Shown: piece by piece, positions 7,342 through 15,622 of the stretch
Layout: each line of letters starts with the position of its first letter
Numbering within the stretch: the stretch's first letter is position 1
Assembly: GCA_964425575.1 (NCBI GenBank)
Contig: CAYRMN010000007.1
Coordinates: forward strand, 1-44,400
Length of the DNA: 44,400 bases
Reading direction: 5' to 3'
Source of the DNA: CAYRMN01 sp964425575
GTDB lineage: Bacteria > Patescibacteriota > Patescibacteriia > 2-12-FULL-60-25
Position numbers and translations under genes: made by a program
Notes under the pieces: generated by a model
The model's database searches: none
What the model was told of the DNA's origin: nothing
What the model saw: only the letters and a program-made list of their open reading frames with translations

Positions 7342-8907
7342 ATGTTGAAAAAATATGGCTCTATGAAGCCACATTCTCGCGGTCCCGTCGTTCTCGTTAT
7401 TTGGGACGGGTTTGGTATCCGAAAACAAGCGCTTCATAATCCTCCTCTTTTAGCCAAAATGCCGACTTGGCATGCACTCCAACGCGCTTTTCCAAATACG
7501 CTGCTCAAAGCTGATGGTGAAGATGTGGGGTTACCTAAAGGCCAGATTGGGAATTCAGAGGCTGGTCATGCCACGATCGGGGCTGGGCGGCCAGTTTTGT
7601 CTGATCAAGTGGTGATTGATCGAGCTATTGCCAATCACTCGTTTGAAAATAATCCAGCGTTGCTGCAGGCAGCGGCGCATTGCATTCGACGTAAGAGTAC
7701 ATTGCATCTCATGGGATTGCTGACGAGCACCAAAAGCGGTCATGCCTCTCCTCGACACGTGAAGGCACTGATCAACTTTGCGCGAGGATTAAAGGTGCCG
7801 CGTATTGCGCTGCATCTGTTTACCGATGGTCGTGACACCTCGCCATTTCATGCGCTTGTATTGTTGCGTGAATTGGAAAAGCAGCTTTCGTCCAACATGG
7901 TTATTGGCTCCCTGATGGGCAGGTTCTATGCCATGGATCGAAATCGGAATTGGGAACGAACAGCCTTGGCGTACGAAGCGCTGGTCCATGGACGGGGGAT
8001 TGTGGCTGAATCAGCAGAGCAGGCGATTACGCAGGCCTATAATCGAGGCGAATCAGACGAGTTTATTTTGCCAACCATCATTTGCAAGAACAAGACATGT
8101 GTCGCGCCGGTTCTGGATCATGATGCGGTGGTGTTTTGGAATTTACGCAGTGATCGGGCGCGTCAACTAGCCAAGCCATTTGTGATGCAGGATTTTATTG
8201 CACGGGAATCTGTGGCGTGGCAGCACCATGTCGTGCGTCGAGATTTACAATTCGTGACGCTCACAGAATTTGAGAGCGATCTTGATAGCATTAAACCGGC
8301 TTTTCCTCATCGTGAAATACAGGGGACGCTGGTTGAGGCATTGCGCTATCATCGTCAGCTGTATGCCGCTGAATCGGAAAAGTTTTCGCAAATGACATAT
8401 TTTTTTGATGGGGGATATGATCGCCCTCGATTCAATGAGGATCGGTTGCGTGTTCCGTCGCTCAACGTCGCGCGCTTTGATGAGCGTCCTGAGATGCGGG
8501 CGCATGAGCTCGCGCAGCGTTTTTGTGCCGCGTTAGATGATCATTACGATTTTGCGGCCGTTAATTTCGCGAATGCGGACATGGTTGGTCATACTGGCAA
8601 TGAGCCAGCAGCCATTCGGGCGTGTGAAGTACTGGACGAGGCGTTGGCATTGGTATGGAAGAAAGTGAAGGATTTGAAAGGTACACTGCTAGTCACCTCA
8701 GATCACGGCAATGTCGAAATTATCCGAGCTCTGCATGGAGGACCTGATACTGAACACAATCCCGATCCTGTGCCATTTTTGGTAGCGGGGAATGCGGTTC
8801 ACGGAAAGAAACTTCGACGTGGCACGTTGGCTGATGTGGCGCCAACGATTTTACGGTTGCTCGATATTGAAAAACCAAAGGAAATGACGGGGAGGGGTTT
8901 GATATAG
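7342..8907 (+). CDS. gpmI: 2,3-bisphosphoglycerate-independent phosphoglycerate mutase, first (divergent) copy
   Basis: This 521-residue enzyme interconverts 3- and 2-phosphoglycerate in glycolysis using two metal ions and a phosphoserine intermediate. Visible motifs are Asp22 in IWDGFG, the nucleophile Ser72 in GNSEAGH, DGRDTSP, RFYAMDR, RSDRARQL, ADMVGHTGN and SDHGNVE. All key residues seem present, so it should be active. Compared with the next gene it has an irregular metal-site start (WDGFG) and EKFSQMTYFFDGG where the family usually has EKYAHVTFF. The start at 7342 has AGGAG 5 nt upstream. The downstream paralog is separated by one palindromic repeat, indicating an old tandem duplication or a second acquired version. 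Confidence 0.93.
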   Translation: MLKKYGSMKPHSRGPVVLVIWDGFGIRKQALHNPPLLAKMPTWHALQRAFPNTLLKADGEDVGLPKGQIGNSEAGHATIGAGRPVLSDQVVIDRAIANHSFENNPALLQAAAHCIRRKSTLHLMGLLTSTKSGHASPRHVKALINFARGLKVPRIALHLFTDGRDTSPFHALVLLRELEKQLSSNMVIGSLMGRFYAMDRNRNWERTALAYEALVHGRGIVAESAEQAITQAYNRGESDEFILPTIICKNKTCVAPVLDHDAVVFWNLRSDRARQLAKPFVMQDFIARESVAWQHHVVRRDLQFVTLTEFESDLDSIKPAFPHREIQGTLVEALRYHRQLYAAESEKFSQMTYFFDGGYDRPRFNEDRLRVPSLNVARFDERPEMRAHELAQRFCAALDDHYDFAAVNFANADMVGHTGNEPAAIRACEVLDEALALVWKKVKDLKGTLLVTSDHGNVEIIRALHGGPDTEHNPDPVPFLVAGNAVHGKKLRRGTLADVAPTILRLLDIEKPKEMTGRGLI

Positions 8908-8923
8908 CGTTTGATAGAATTTT

Positions 8924-9017
8924 GTAGGGGCGTGATTCATCACGCCCTCCGATCGATCGGTCAACATGTCGAATCGATCTATCGACATGCTGGAGGGCGT
9001 GTGGCACACGCCCCTAC
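8924..9017. repeat. GTAGGGGCG-family inverted repeat
   Basis: GTAGGGGCGTGATTCATCAC... pairs with ...GTGGCACACGCCCCTAC across a 94-nt element, with an inner ATGTCGA/TCGACAT stem. Related copies lie at 15648-15754 and 17992-18078, and a short hairpin form at 11586-11612. Confidence 0.85.
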
Positions 9018-9075
9018 ATTTGAACGAACGATGTCGACATAGGTTCGTAAATATGGTGTTATATGAGGACTTTTT

Positions 9076-10653
9076 ATGGCTCGTCCAAAACCAGTTGTTC
9101 TCGTTATTATTGATGGCTTTGGCATTGCGCCTCAGGCTGAAGGGAACGCGATTCGTGAGGCCAAGATGCCGGTGATGCAGCGCTTGGTTGAAGGCTATCC
9201 AGCTATGACTCTGCGTGCTTCAGCTGAAGCGGTTGGTTTGTCGTGGGGAGAGATGGGAAATTCGGAAGTCGGGCATTTGACGATCGGTGCAGGTCGGGTG
9301 CTGTACCAAAGCCTTCCTCGTATCTCCATGGCGATTGAATCGGGAGAATTTTTCAAAAATACTGCGCTTACTGGTGCGGTTGAGCATGTGAAGAAAAGCG
9401 GCGGAACACTGCATTTGATGGGGCTCGTTTCTCCAGGTGGAGTGCATGCATCTGATGATCACCTGTATGCGCTTTTGATGTTATGTAAAAAAATGAAATG
9501 TGATCGTGTGGCGGTTCATGCGTTTTTGGATGGCCGGGATACTATTTTTAATAGTGGGATAAACTTTATTGATGCGCTGGAAAAAAAGATGACGGAATTG
9601 AAAGTTGGCAAGATCGCCAGTGTATCAGGCCGATACTATGCCATGGATCGGGATAACCGCTGGGATCGAATCCAGAAAGCCTATGACGCAATTGCACTCG
9701 GGAAGAGCGACACGCAGGCGACGTCAGCGAGCGAGGCTATTCGGACTTCGTATGAGAAGGCTGTGTATGATGAAGAGTTTGTGCCGACAGTAATTACCAA
9801 GGGTGGAAAACCGATTGCTACAGTTCAGGAGCATGATGCCTGTATTTTTTTCAACTTTCGCCCTGATCGTGCCCGTGAATTAACGAAAGCATTTGTTTTG
9901 CCTACCTTTGATAAATTCCCTCGCGAAGCTGTGCAGGATGTGCATTTTGTGACCTTCATGGAATATGAAAAAGATTTACCGGTTCATGTGGCCTATCCTC
10001 CACAGTTGATCGAAACCTGTCTGGCCCGCGTTATTTCAGATAATGGGCTTCGTCAGCTTCATATCGCTGAAACCGAGAAATATGCACACGTAACCTTCTT
10101 TTTGAACGGCATGCATGAAGCTGAATATCCAGGTGAAGAGCGCGTTATTATCCCATCACCACGCGTATCGACCTACGACAAAGCGCCAGACATGTCGGCT
10201 CTCCCAATTGCGGAGCGCGTCGTCCAAGAAGTCATGAAGGGTCAGTATGATTTTATCGCGTTGAATTTTGCGAATCCTGACATGGTCGGTCATACGGGGA
10301 ATGAGCAGGCCACAGCTACTGCGTGTGAAACCGTTGATAAGGCGATTGGAAAAATTCAAGATGCAGTGCTCGCACATGGTGGAGTTATGGTGATTACAGC
10401 TGATCATGGCAATGCAGAAGAGGTAAAAAATTTAACAACCGGCGAAATTGATAAAGAACATTCCACGAATCCTGTTCCATTCATTGTGGTGGGAAAACAA
10501 TTTGAGGGTCTGCGAGCTCCGACCGGTGATGTGATTGGTGGGGATTTGTCGCTCACGCCTCCGATTGGCATGTTGGCAGATGTCGCACCGACGATTTTAA
10601 AAATCATGGAATTACCGCAACCAAGTGATATGACAGGGACGGCACTGATATGA
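9076..10653 (+). CDS. gpmI: 2,3-bisphosphoglycerate-independent phosphoglycerate mutase, second (canonical) copy
   Basis: This 525-residue enzyme has the same reaction and fold as its upstream neighbour and is closer to the family consensus. It has Asp13 in IIDGFG, the phosphoserine Ser63 in GNSEVGH, FLDGRDT, GRYYAMDRD, NFRPDRAREL, EKYAHVTFF, PDMVGHTGN and ADHGNAE. GAGGA lies 6 nt before the ATG. Near residue 490 it carries a short insertion (GDLSLTPPIGM) before the usual C-terminal DVAPTIL motif; the first copy lacks it. Having two intact copies side by side is unusual in a genome this compact. I cannot tell which is the main glycolytic enzyme; the second is the safer bet. Confidence 0.95.
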   Translation: MARPKPVVLVIIDGFGIAPQAEGNAIREAKMPVMQRLVEGYPAMTLRASAEAVGLSWGEMGNSEVGHLTIGAGRVLYQSLPRISMAIESGEFFKNTALTGAVEHVKKSGGTLHLMGLVSPGGVHASDDHLYALLMLCKKMKCDRVAVHAFLDGRDTIFNSGINFIDALEKKMTELKVGKIASVSGRYYAMDRDNRWDRIQKAYDAIALGKSDTQATSASEAIRTSYEKAVYDEEFVPTVITKGGKPIATVQEHDACIFFNFRPDRARELTKAFVLPTFDKFPREAVQDVHFVTFMEYEKDLPVHVAYPPQLIETCLARVISDNGLRQLHIAETEKYAHVTFFLNGMHEAEYPGEERVIIPSPRVSTYDKAPDMSALPIAERVVQEVMKGQYDFIALNFANPDMVGHTGNEQATATACETVDKAIGKIQDAVLAHGGVMVITADHGNAEEVKNLTTGEIDKEHSTNPVPFIVVGKQFEGLRAPTGDVIGGDLSLTPPIGMLADVAPTILKIMELPQPSDMTGTALI

Positions 10654-10659
10654 GGGAAG

Positions 10660-10740
10660 TACCCCCTCTAGCTCCCCCTAGTTTAGGGGGAGGATATGTG
10701 TCGATACCCCTCCTAAGCTAGGAGGGGTTAGGGGAGGTAT
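10660..10740. repeat. Intergenic inverted repeat, CCCCCTCTAGCTCCCCC type
   Basis: TACCCCCTCTAGCTCCCCCT at the left and AGGAGGGGTTAGGGGAGGTA at the right pair imperfectly across ~80 nt between gpmI and mutM. A related short form occurs at 27829-27860. Confidence 0.7.
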
Positions 10741-10751
10741 TTTAATCGAGT

Positions 10752-11564
10752 ATGCCTGAACTTCCGGAGGTGGAAACAGTACGTGCACAGCTGCATGCGC
10801 GTTTAGCAGGCAAAAAGATTGCACGTGTTCAGATATGGCGCAGCGGGCGGGAGCATCCTGTGAATGAGGCGTTTGTGCAAGAGATACAAGGCAAGATCAT
10901 TCAGGTGATTGAGCGTCGTGCCAAGCTATTGGTGTGGCGTTTTTTGGATGGAAGTGCTTTGACGGCACATCTCAAAATGACGGGTCGTTTTTTATTTACA
11001 GATCAGACATATGAGCAGCAGAAGCATGATCGGATCGATTTTCGATTCGCATCTGGAGAGCGAGTGGTGTGGTCTGACATTCGTCAGTTCGGATTTGTGC
11101 GTTTGGTATCAGCGCGTGAGCTCGGAGATATTCTATCTACATATGGTCCGGAACCTCTGGACGCGTCAGTTCAGAGCCTGGCTACGCTGTTTCACGGCTC
11201 CTCCTCACGATCGATAAAAGCATTTTTGCTTGATCAAACGAAGATTGCTGGTATTGGAAATATCTATGCAGATGAGGCCTGTCATCTTGCCGGTATACGT
11301 CCGACTCGAACGATTGGATCGCTCGCCAGCGGTGAACGCCTGAAGCTTGCTTCAAGCATCCAAGCAGTACTTCGAGCTTCATTAGTTCAAAAGGGAACAA
11401 GCGCCAATGATTATGTTGATACAGAAGGGGAGCGCGGAGGATTTTTGGAATTGTTGCGCGTGTATGGAAGAAAAGGAGAGCCGTGTGTTACATGTGGTGC
11501 ACCCATCGAGAGAATCGTATTCGCACAGAGAGGGACGCATTTTTGTCCGGATTGTCAGAAATAA
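10752..11564 (+). CDS. mutM: Formamidopyrimidine-DNA glycosylase
   Basis: This 270-residue bifunctional glycosylase/AP lyase removes oxidised purines such as 8-oxoguanine. The invariant N-terminus PELPEVE supplies the catalytic Pro (after Met removal) and Glu. RRAK (Lys58) corresponds to the conserved active-site lysine, AHLKMTG and TKIAGIGNIYADE are family hallmarks, and the C-terminal four-Cys zinc finger (CVTC...CPDC) is complete. It lies directly upstream of nth, so two base-excision-repair genes are neighbours separated only by a short hairpin repeat. Length is normal and I see nothing missing. Confidence 0.96.
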   Translation: MPELPEVETVRAQLHARLAGKKIARVQIWRSGREHPVNEAFVQEIQGKIIQVIERRAKLLVWRFLDGSALTAHLKMTGRFLFTDQTYEQQKHDRIDFRFASGERVVWSDIRQFGFVRLVSARELGDILSTYGPEPLDASVQSLATLFHGSSSRSIKAFLLDQTKIAGIGNIYADEACHLAGIRPTRTIGSLASGERLKLASSIQAVLRASLVQKGTSANDYVDTEGERGGFLELLRVYGRKGEPCVTCGAPIERIVFAQRGTHFCPDCQK

Positions 11565-11585
11565 CATGAACATGGTGATGGTCTG

Positions 11586-11612
11586 GTAGGGGTGGGGAAA
11601 CCCCGCCCCTAC
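11586..11612. repeat. Short GTAGGGG hairpin (mini-copy of repeat family)
   Basis: GTAGGGG-TGGGG-AAA-CCCC-GCCCCTAC folds into a tight hairpin. Its ends match those of the longer GTAGGGGCG elements, so it looks like an internally deleted or minimal form. Confidence 0.7.
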
Positions 11613-11631
11613 GCCGTGATATGATGTCAGC

Positions 11632-12279
11632 ATGTCAGATGTCGCAAACATTGTCTCCACGCTGCGGCGTCGTTATACAGCGAAGGGCATGGTGGATATG
11701 GGAAATCCGGAAGATACGTTGCTTGCGACCTTGCTATCTGCGCGAACGACGGATGTGCAAGTCTTGAAAATCTATCCTGCGTTTCGAGAGACGTTCCAAA
11801 CGCTGTCTTCTTTAGCAACTGCGCGAGTGGAGCGGATTGCACGTTCCATTTCATCCATTGGTTTGTATCGATCTAAGGCTAAAGCGCTCAAGGGACTCGC
11901 AGAGCGTCTCCTAGCAGTTTACAATGGGAACGTTCCAAGAACGATGGAGGAACTCGTGACGTTGCCTGGCGTGGGACGGAAAACAGCGAGTTGTGTGTTG
12001 TGGTATGGGTTTGGTATACCCGCTATGGCGGTTGATACGCATGTGTTTCGTGTGGCGCATCGCTTGGGATGGTCAATGGGAAAAACGTCGGAGCAGGTTG
12101 AGCGTGATTTGATGAAACTCGTTCCAAAACGTTGGTGGGGAGAGTTGAATAGAATAGGTGTTCAATTTGGTCGAGACATTTGTCGACCTGGTAAGCCGCA
12201 GTGCTGGAGGTGCCCGGTGGCAAAATGGTGCAAGTATGAAGCGAAGACGAAAGCTCCTGCGGGGAGAATCTGTTGTTGA
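11632..12279 (+). CDS. nth: Endonuclease III
   Basis: This 215-residue DNA glycosylase/AP lyase acts on oxidised pyrimidines. The helix-hairpin-helix LPGVGRKTA contains the catalytic Lys117, and Asp135 in AVDTHVFRV completes the active site. The [4Fe-4S] ligands are Cys184, Cys191, Cys194 and Cys200 in the normal 6-2-5 spacing. It ends with two extra cysteines (RICC). Its stop codon overlaps the start region of the PAP2 gene, suggesting translational coupling with it. It works with MutM in base-excision repair. Confidence 0.95.
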   Translation: MSDVANIVSTLRRRYTAKGMVDMGNPEDTLLATLLSARTTDVQVLKIYPAFRETFQTLSSLATARVERIARSISSIGLYRSKAKALKGLAERLLAVYNGNVPRTMEELVTLPGVGRKTASCVLWYGFGIPAMAVDTHVFRVAHRLGWSMGKTSEQVERDLMKLVPKRWWGELNRIGVQFGRDICRPGKPQCWRCPVAKWCKYEAKTKAPAGRICC

Positions 12280-12848
12280 ATATGTTTTTTGAAGCCCATG
12301 TCGTTTCGCAGATTCAGCAGCTTATTATCGTCAGTCCGATGTGGATTGAGATTGCGATTTTTTTCGCGCGCTGGTTTATTTTTGTCTATATCATATTGGC
12401 GTTCGTTCTTTGGAGAGCGCGCAAGACCTCTTCTCGTCATGCTGTTTTTGAGGCGGCGTGGGCGGCGCTCATGAGCATTCTGATCACGACACTAATTGCG
12501 CTTTTCATCCATCGCGCACGACCTTTTCTTGCACCCTTTGATCCAGCCTTTCCAATCACGCATTTTATTCCACCTCCATTCAATACCTCTTTTCCTTCTG
12601 GACACACAGCCGTATCTACAGCAATTGCCGCTGCGATGTTTTATGTGAACCGTCGTGTAGGTATTCTGGCCTTTGTGTGTGCAGCGTTGATCGCGTTTAG
12701 TCGCGTTGCAGTCGGGGTGCATTATCCTTCTGATTTGCTTGGAGGAATTGCGGTTGGGTTGCTATCATTCGCCCTAGTGCGCTTCATGCATCGACAACTT
12801 CGTACGAAGGATCTCAATCAAGCGGCCAAACAGTATCGACATGAGTAA
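12273..12848 (+). CDS. PAP2-family membrane phosphatase
   Basis: This ~190-residue membrane protein is probably an undecaprenyl-diphosphate or lipid phosphatase. It has the three PAP2 motifs: K/R-rich motif 1 as RARPF, motif 2 as PSGHT with the catalytic His, and motif 3 as SRVAVGVHYPSD with the nucleophilic His. Several hydrophobic segments surround them. The TTG at 12273 has GGGGAG 6 nt upstream and overlaps nth by 7 nt; the ATG at 12282 is the alternative start. A role in recycling the cell-wall lipid carrier would fit the nearby mltG, but the substrate is not shown by sequence. Confidence 0.88.
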   Translation: MLNMFFEAHVVSQIQQLIIVSPMWIEIAIFFARWFIFVYIILAFVLWRARKTSSRHAVFEAAWAALMSILITTLIALFIHRARPFLAPFDPAFPITHFIPPPFNTSFPSGHTAVSTAIAAAMFYVNRRVGILAFVCAALIAFSRVAVGVHYPSDLLGGIAVGLLSFALVRFMHRQLRTKDLNQAAKQYRHE

Positions 12849-12868
12849 TATTCGTTCAGCTTGCCTCC

Positions 12869-12964
12869 GTCGTCCCGAGCAAAACGGAGTGACGTCGAGG
12901 GATCTCTAAAGAAAATTTTCCTTCATAGGTCCTTCAACTTCGCATGCGCTTCGTTCAGGACGAC
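12869..12964. repeat. GTCGTCC(T/C)GAGC-family inverted repeat, copy 1
   Basis: It begins GTCGTCCCGAGC and ends TTCAGGACGAC, with internal GGATCT / GGTCCTTCAACTTCGC blocks shared with the copies at 26889-26966 and 37145-37237. It lies upstream of mltG and contains an in-frame extension that I do not treat as coding. Confidence 0.8.
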
Positions 12965-12992
12965 AAAAGGAATACGATCGGTTAGATCAAGT

Positions 12993-13988
12993 ATGAAAAA
13001 ATTTTCCTTATTTCTCGCTCTCGTTTTTATATGCCTGGGAGGTATAGCTCTTTTTTTTGTGCCTGCTGCCTGGCTTCGTTCGCCTTCACGTACTGCAGCA
13101 ACGGTCAGTATTCAGATTCCAGATCAGGCGGATGTAGCTGTTGTGGCAAGGTTGTTAGCCCAGAAGAAAATGATCTCATCTACAATTGGATACCGTGTGT
13201 ATGCATTGCTTGATGCCTCGGCCCGTTCTCCTCGCGCGGGCGAGTATGCATTACAGCCGGGTATGAGTTATCGTGAACTCGCGCGTGCGCTTGCGCGTGG
13301 TCCAGCTCGTAATGAGACTTCGATGACCGTTATCGAGGGTTGGACGATTGCAGATGTTCAGCACGCTCTTGTATCCGAGCAAGTGGATGTGCGTCCTAGT
13401 GATTTTTTCGCTGAGCGTTTTGTGACCGATTTTCCTTTTTTGAAAGAGCTTCCACCTCAGGCAACCCTGGAAGGATATTTGTTTCCTGACACCTATCGAG
13501 TGTGGAAAGATCAGCTTCCGGATGGATTGTTTCGGAAGCAATTAGAGGAGTTTCTGCTCCAAACCAAAGGTATGCCTGAAGAGGCTGCTCAGCAGGGTCG
13601 TGATTGGCGTGATGTGGTAATTTTGGCGTCGATGGTGGAATTAGAAGCGAAGTACGATCAAGACCGTTCTATGATTGCGGGCATTTTTTTGAATCGAATC
13701 AAGCGTGGGATGCGCCTCCAGTCTGATGCGACGTTGAATTACATCCTTCGGACTGGTCGCACGAGTTTGAACAGCGAGGAACTCAAGAATGAATCTCCAT
13801 ATAATACCTATGTTCATTTTGGATTACCACCTGGGCCGATTGGGAATCCAGGGAAGGCCTCGCTTGAAGCAGCGCTTCATCCAACGAAAACGGACGATCT
13901 CTATTTTTTGGCAGACAAAAATGGAAAAAGTTATTTTGCCAAAACGTTAGAAGAGCATAATCGCAATCGACAAAAGGTAGGTTTGTAA
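12993..13988 (+). CDS. mltG: Endolytic murein transglycosylase MltG (YceG-like)
   Basis: This 331-residue membrane-anchored enzyme cleaves nascent peptidoglycan strands and limits their length. An N-terminal membrane segment (~5-25) precedes a LysM-like region and the YceG catalytic domain. The catalytic Glu lies in ILASMVELEAKYD, followed by the family motifs AGIFLNRIKRGMRLQSDAT, ESPYNTY and LPPGPIGNPG. I start at 12993 because everything upstream in frame belongs to the palindromic repeat. The stop codon TAA is shared with the A-run of the terminator that closes GC-rich block 2 on the other strand. Confidence 0.94.
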   Translation: MKKFSLFLALVFICLGGIALFFVPAAWLRSPSRTAATVSIQIPDQADVAVVARLLAQKKMISSTIGYRVYALLDASARSPRAGEYALQPGMSYRELARALARGPARNETSMTVIEGWTIADVQHALVSEQVDVRPSDFFAERFVTDFPFLKELPPQATLEGYLFPDTYRVWKDQLPDGLFRKQLEEFLLQTKGMPEEAAQQGRDWRDVVILASMVELEAKYDQDRSMIAGIFLNRIKRGMRLQSDATLNYILRTGRTSLNSEELKNESPYNTYVHFGLPPGPIGNPGKASLEAALHPTKTDDLYFLADKNGKSYFAKTLEEHNRNRQKVGL

Positions 13989-14022
13989 AAAAAAGACCGG
14001 CCAGACGAGAACCGTCTGCCGG
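13987..14022 (-). terminator. Intrinsic terminator closing GC-rich block 2
   Basis: On the minus strand CCGG-CAGACG pairs with CGTCTGG-CCGG (one bulge) and runs into a stretch of T (complement of 13987-13994). The T tract overlaps the mltG stop codon. Confidence 0.85.
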
Positions 14023-14217
14023 CTATTTCTGCGCGGCCATCTTGGCCGAGGAAGGGGGGATGAGGGGATCTTGCTTGAAGCCGCGAGCGGCGCAGTCCTG
14101 GAGCTCGTCCTGGGTGCCAATGCCGCTGCTTACTGCGCTTTGGCAGTCCTTGTTGGGGAGGGTGCCAGTGCAGCCACAGACGAGGAAGGTTGAGATGATG
14201 AGGAGGGTTCGGCGCAT
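14023..14217 (-). CDS. Small lipoprotein (GC-rich block 2)
   Basis: This 64-residue protein has a short signal peptide ending in a lipobox-like LVCGC, so it is probably lipidated at Cys16. The mature part is about 48 residues and polar, with two more Cys (DCQS and DCAA) that could form a disulfide. AGGAGG lies 7 nt before the ATG. It starts 11 nt after the receiver-protein gene and ends right at the block terminator, so the two genes form an operon. I know no family for it. Composition is GC-rich like the rest of the block. Confidence 0.7.
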   Translation of the reverse strand: MRRTLLIISTFLVCGCTGTLPNKDCQSAVSSGIGTQDELQDCAARGFKQDPLIPPSSAKMAAQK

Positions 14218-14228
14218 GGTCCTACCTC

Positions 14229-14834
14229 CTATCGATCAAGGCCCATCAAGCGCTCGAGTGAGTCGCGTAGATCGCCCAGCTCGCCCTTCTTGATGAAGTC
14301 GTAGGCGCCGGCGTCGATCGAGGCCGTCTTCATGTCCGTGGCGTTGGAGTAGACGACGCAGCGAATTTGGGCGGTGGCTTCGATCAAGCGCAGGCGCTCG
14401 AGGCAGTGCAGGCCGTCGAGGCCGGGCATCTTCACGTCGAAGACGAGTGCATCGGGCAGGGCGCTCCCGACGGCGATGAGCGCATCGAGCGGGTCCTCGA
14501 AGGTAGTCAGATCGAAGCGCTTCGAGACCGCACTGCTGACCGCTGCGAGGACAGTCGGGTCCTGGTCGATCATCACCACCTTGGGCTTGCTGGTGCGGAG
14601 CGCCTCCGGGATCGGGTAGCCGTATTTCCGCAGGAAATCGAGAACGTCCAGACGGCGGAAGCGGAGGTGCCGACCTGGCGTGCGGAAGTGCACGATCTCG
14701 GCCTTGTCTGCCCAGTTGTGGATGGTCTTCAGGTCGACGTGACAGAAGCGAGCGAGGTCGCTCGCCGTGAAGAGCTCCTTGGCGAATGTAGCGGAAGACG
14801 TGGGAACTGTGACGGCCGCTTGTCCATTTTTCAT
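14229..14834 (-). CDS. Excisionase/MerR-type HTH fused to a response-regulator receiver domain (GC-rich block 2)
   Basis: This 201-residue protein has its DNA-binding domain first. Residues ~21-75 form an excisionase/BldC-like winged HTH (FTASDLARFCHVDLKTIHNW, then a GRHLRFRRLDVLDFL wing). Residues ~85-200 form a receiver domain with acidic pocket residues Asp90 and Asp92, the phospho-acceptor Asp133 (VFDVKMPGLDG), a Ser in VVYSN and the conserved Lys in FIKKGEL. This domain order is common in Myxococcota. I start at 14834 because GGGAGG lies 8 nt upstream; an ATG further upstream (14855) has no such site. No histidine kinase is in the window. Transcriptional regulation is inferred; targets are unknown, though the palindrome over its own promoter makes autoregulation possible. 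Confidence 0.85.
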   Translation of the reverse strand: MKNGQAAVTVPTSSATFAKELFTASDLARFCHVDLKTIHNWADKAEIVHFRTPGRHLRFRRLDVLDFLRKYGYPIPEALRTSKPKVVMIDQDPTVLAAVSSAVSKRFDLTTFEDPLDALIAVGSALPDALVFDVKMPGLDGLHCLERLRLIEATAQIRCVVYSNATDMKTASIDAGAYDFIKKGELGDLRDSLERLMGLDR

Positions 14835-14880
14835 GTGCAAAACCTCCCTAATCACGTTGGTACCGGCGTGAACACCGTAT

Positions 14881-14917
14881 CGCGTGGGGTTGTGAGGAAA
14901 CGATCCTCAATCACGCG
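14881..14917 (-). promoter_or_regulatory. Leader stem-loop of GC-rich block 2
   Basis: CGCGTG (14881-14886) pairs with CACGCG (14912-14917), and GAGGA with TCCTC inside. The hairpin lies just downstream of the -10 box in the leader of the HTH-receiver gene. Confidence 0.55.
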
Positions 14918-14925
14918 ACCCGGCA

Positions 14926-14954
14926 ATATAAGGTGAAATAAGCCCAATTGTCAA
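14926..14954 (-). promoter_or_regulatory. Promoter of GC-rich block 2 with palindrome over the -35 box
   Basis: The minus strand reads TTGACA (14954-14949), a 17-nt spacer, then TTATAT (14931-14926). The -35 box is half of the perfect palindrome TTGTCA-T-TGACAA (about 14948-14960), a possible operator. Confidence 0.85.
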
Positions 14955-14956
14955 TG

Positions 14957-14994
14957 ACAAACCCGCTCCGACGAGGTCGCTCTTGGGGAGCGGG
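14957..14994 (-). terminator. Terminator-like hairpin closing GC-rich block 3
   Basis: An 8-bp perfect stem CCCGCTCC/GGAGCGGG (14962-14969 with 14987-14994) is followed on the minus strand by TTTGTCATT. It abuts the block 2 promoter, so blocks 2 and 3 are back-to-back units on the same strand. Confidence 0.65.
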
Positions 14995-15032
14995 AATGTC
15001 GGGGCGGGCGCGGAGGCTGCTCTTGAGTTGTG

Positions 15033-15533
15033 CTACTGCGGGCGTAGGGCCCAGTCGCGGAGTTGGGCTTGGACGGAGGTCAGGTTTTGNNNNNNNNNNN
15101 NNNNNNNNNNNNNNNCACTCTCTCGCATCAGCTTGTCTATCTCATTCGTGATGGGAAGGCCTCTGTCGCACACGAAGACCTTCCGGAAGATATCTATGTC
15201 GATGAGTTCCCGCTCGACGGCGTTCAGAGCCATCTTCAATGCTTGGACGACAGACTTGCGGTCAGCGATACTCAATATCGTTGCATTGTGACACGCGTCG
15301 TATGCGAGCGTGTAGAGCTCCATAGCAGTTTGGTGTTGTCGGGCTCTTTCCAATGGGATCACGTGAGCATTCAGCCACGTGAGTCCGTAAAAGACCATTA
15401 CGAACCCGACGAAGGCAGGCCAAGCGGGATGCCACTGACCTCCAGCCTCAATGATCTCGTATACATGATGAGTGACCCAGCCCATGTGGAACAGACCGGC
15501 GAGCATGAGCAGATAGCAGAAAGATCGACCCAT
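15033..15533 (-). CDS. Two-TM membrane protein of unknown function (GC-rich block 3), interrupted by a gap
   Basis: About 166 residues are visible, with an N-run (15090-15115) near the C-terminus. Two membrane segments lie at residues ~5-27 (ending in WVTHHVYEII) and ~39-58, followed by a cytoplasmic-looking helical region of ~100 residues. GGAGG lies 6 nt before the ATG. No family is recognised. The frame is the same on both sides of the N-run as printed, but the true gap size is unknown, so the last ~27 residues are uncertain. It is a single-gene unit with its own promoter and hairpin terminator. GC content is lower than in blocks 1, 2 and 5. Confidence 0.6.
   Translation of the reverse strand: MGRSFCYLLMLAGLFHMGWVTHHVYEIIEAGGQWHPAWPAFVGFVMVFYGLTWLNAHVIPLERARQHQTAMELYTLAYDACHNATILSIADRKSVVQALKMALNAVERELIDIDIFRKVFVCDRGLPITNEIDKLMRESXXXXXXXXXQNLTSVQAQLRDWALRPQ
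15090..15115. other. Assembly gap (26 N)
   Basis: A run of 26 N lies inside the C-terminal part of the membrane-protein gene of block 3. Order and orientation across it depend on scaffolding. Confidence 1.
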
Positions 15534-15593
15534 GATGGACCTCCGTTGTCGTGTCCGCGGGATGCAGACAGCGTTTTTCAGACAACTGCTCGG

Positions 15594-15622
15594 AGTATAG
15601 CGAAAAATGCTTAACTTGTCAA
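15594..15622 (-). promoter_or_regulatory. Promoter of GC-rich block 3 with palindrome over the -35 box
   Basis: The minus strand reads TTGACA (15622-15617), a 17-nt spacer, then TATACT (15599-15594). The -35 box lies within the palindrome TTAACTTG-A-CAAGTTAA (15611-15627). Downstream, GTTGTC/GACAAC (15545-15550 with 15581-15586) forms a leader stem whose 3' arm directly precedes the GGAGG ribosome-binding site. Confidence 0.85.
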
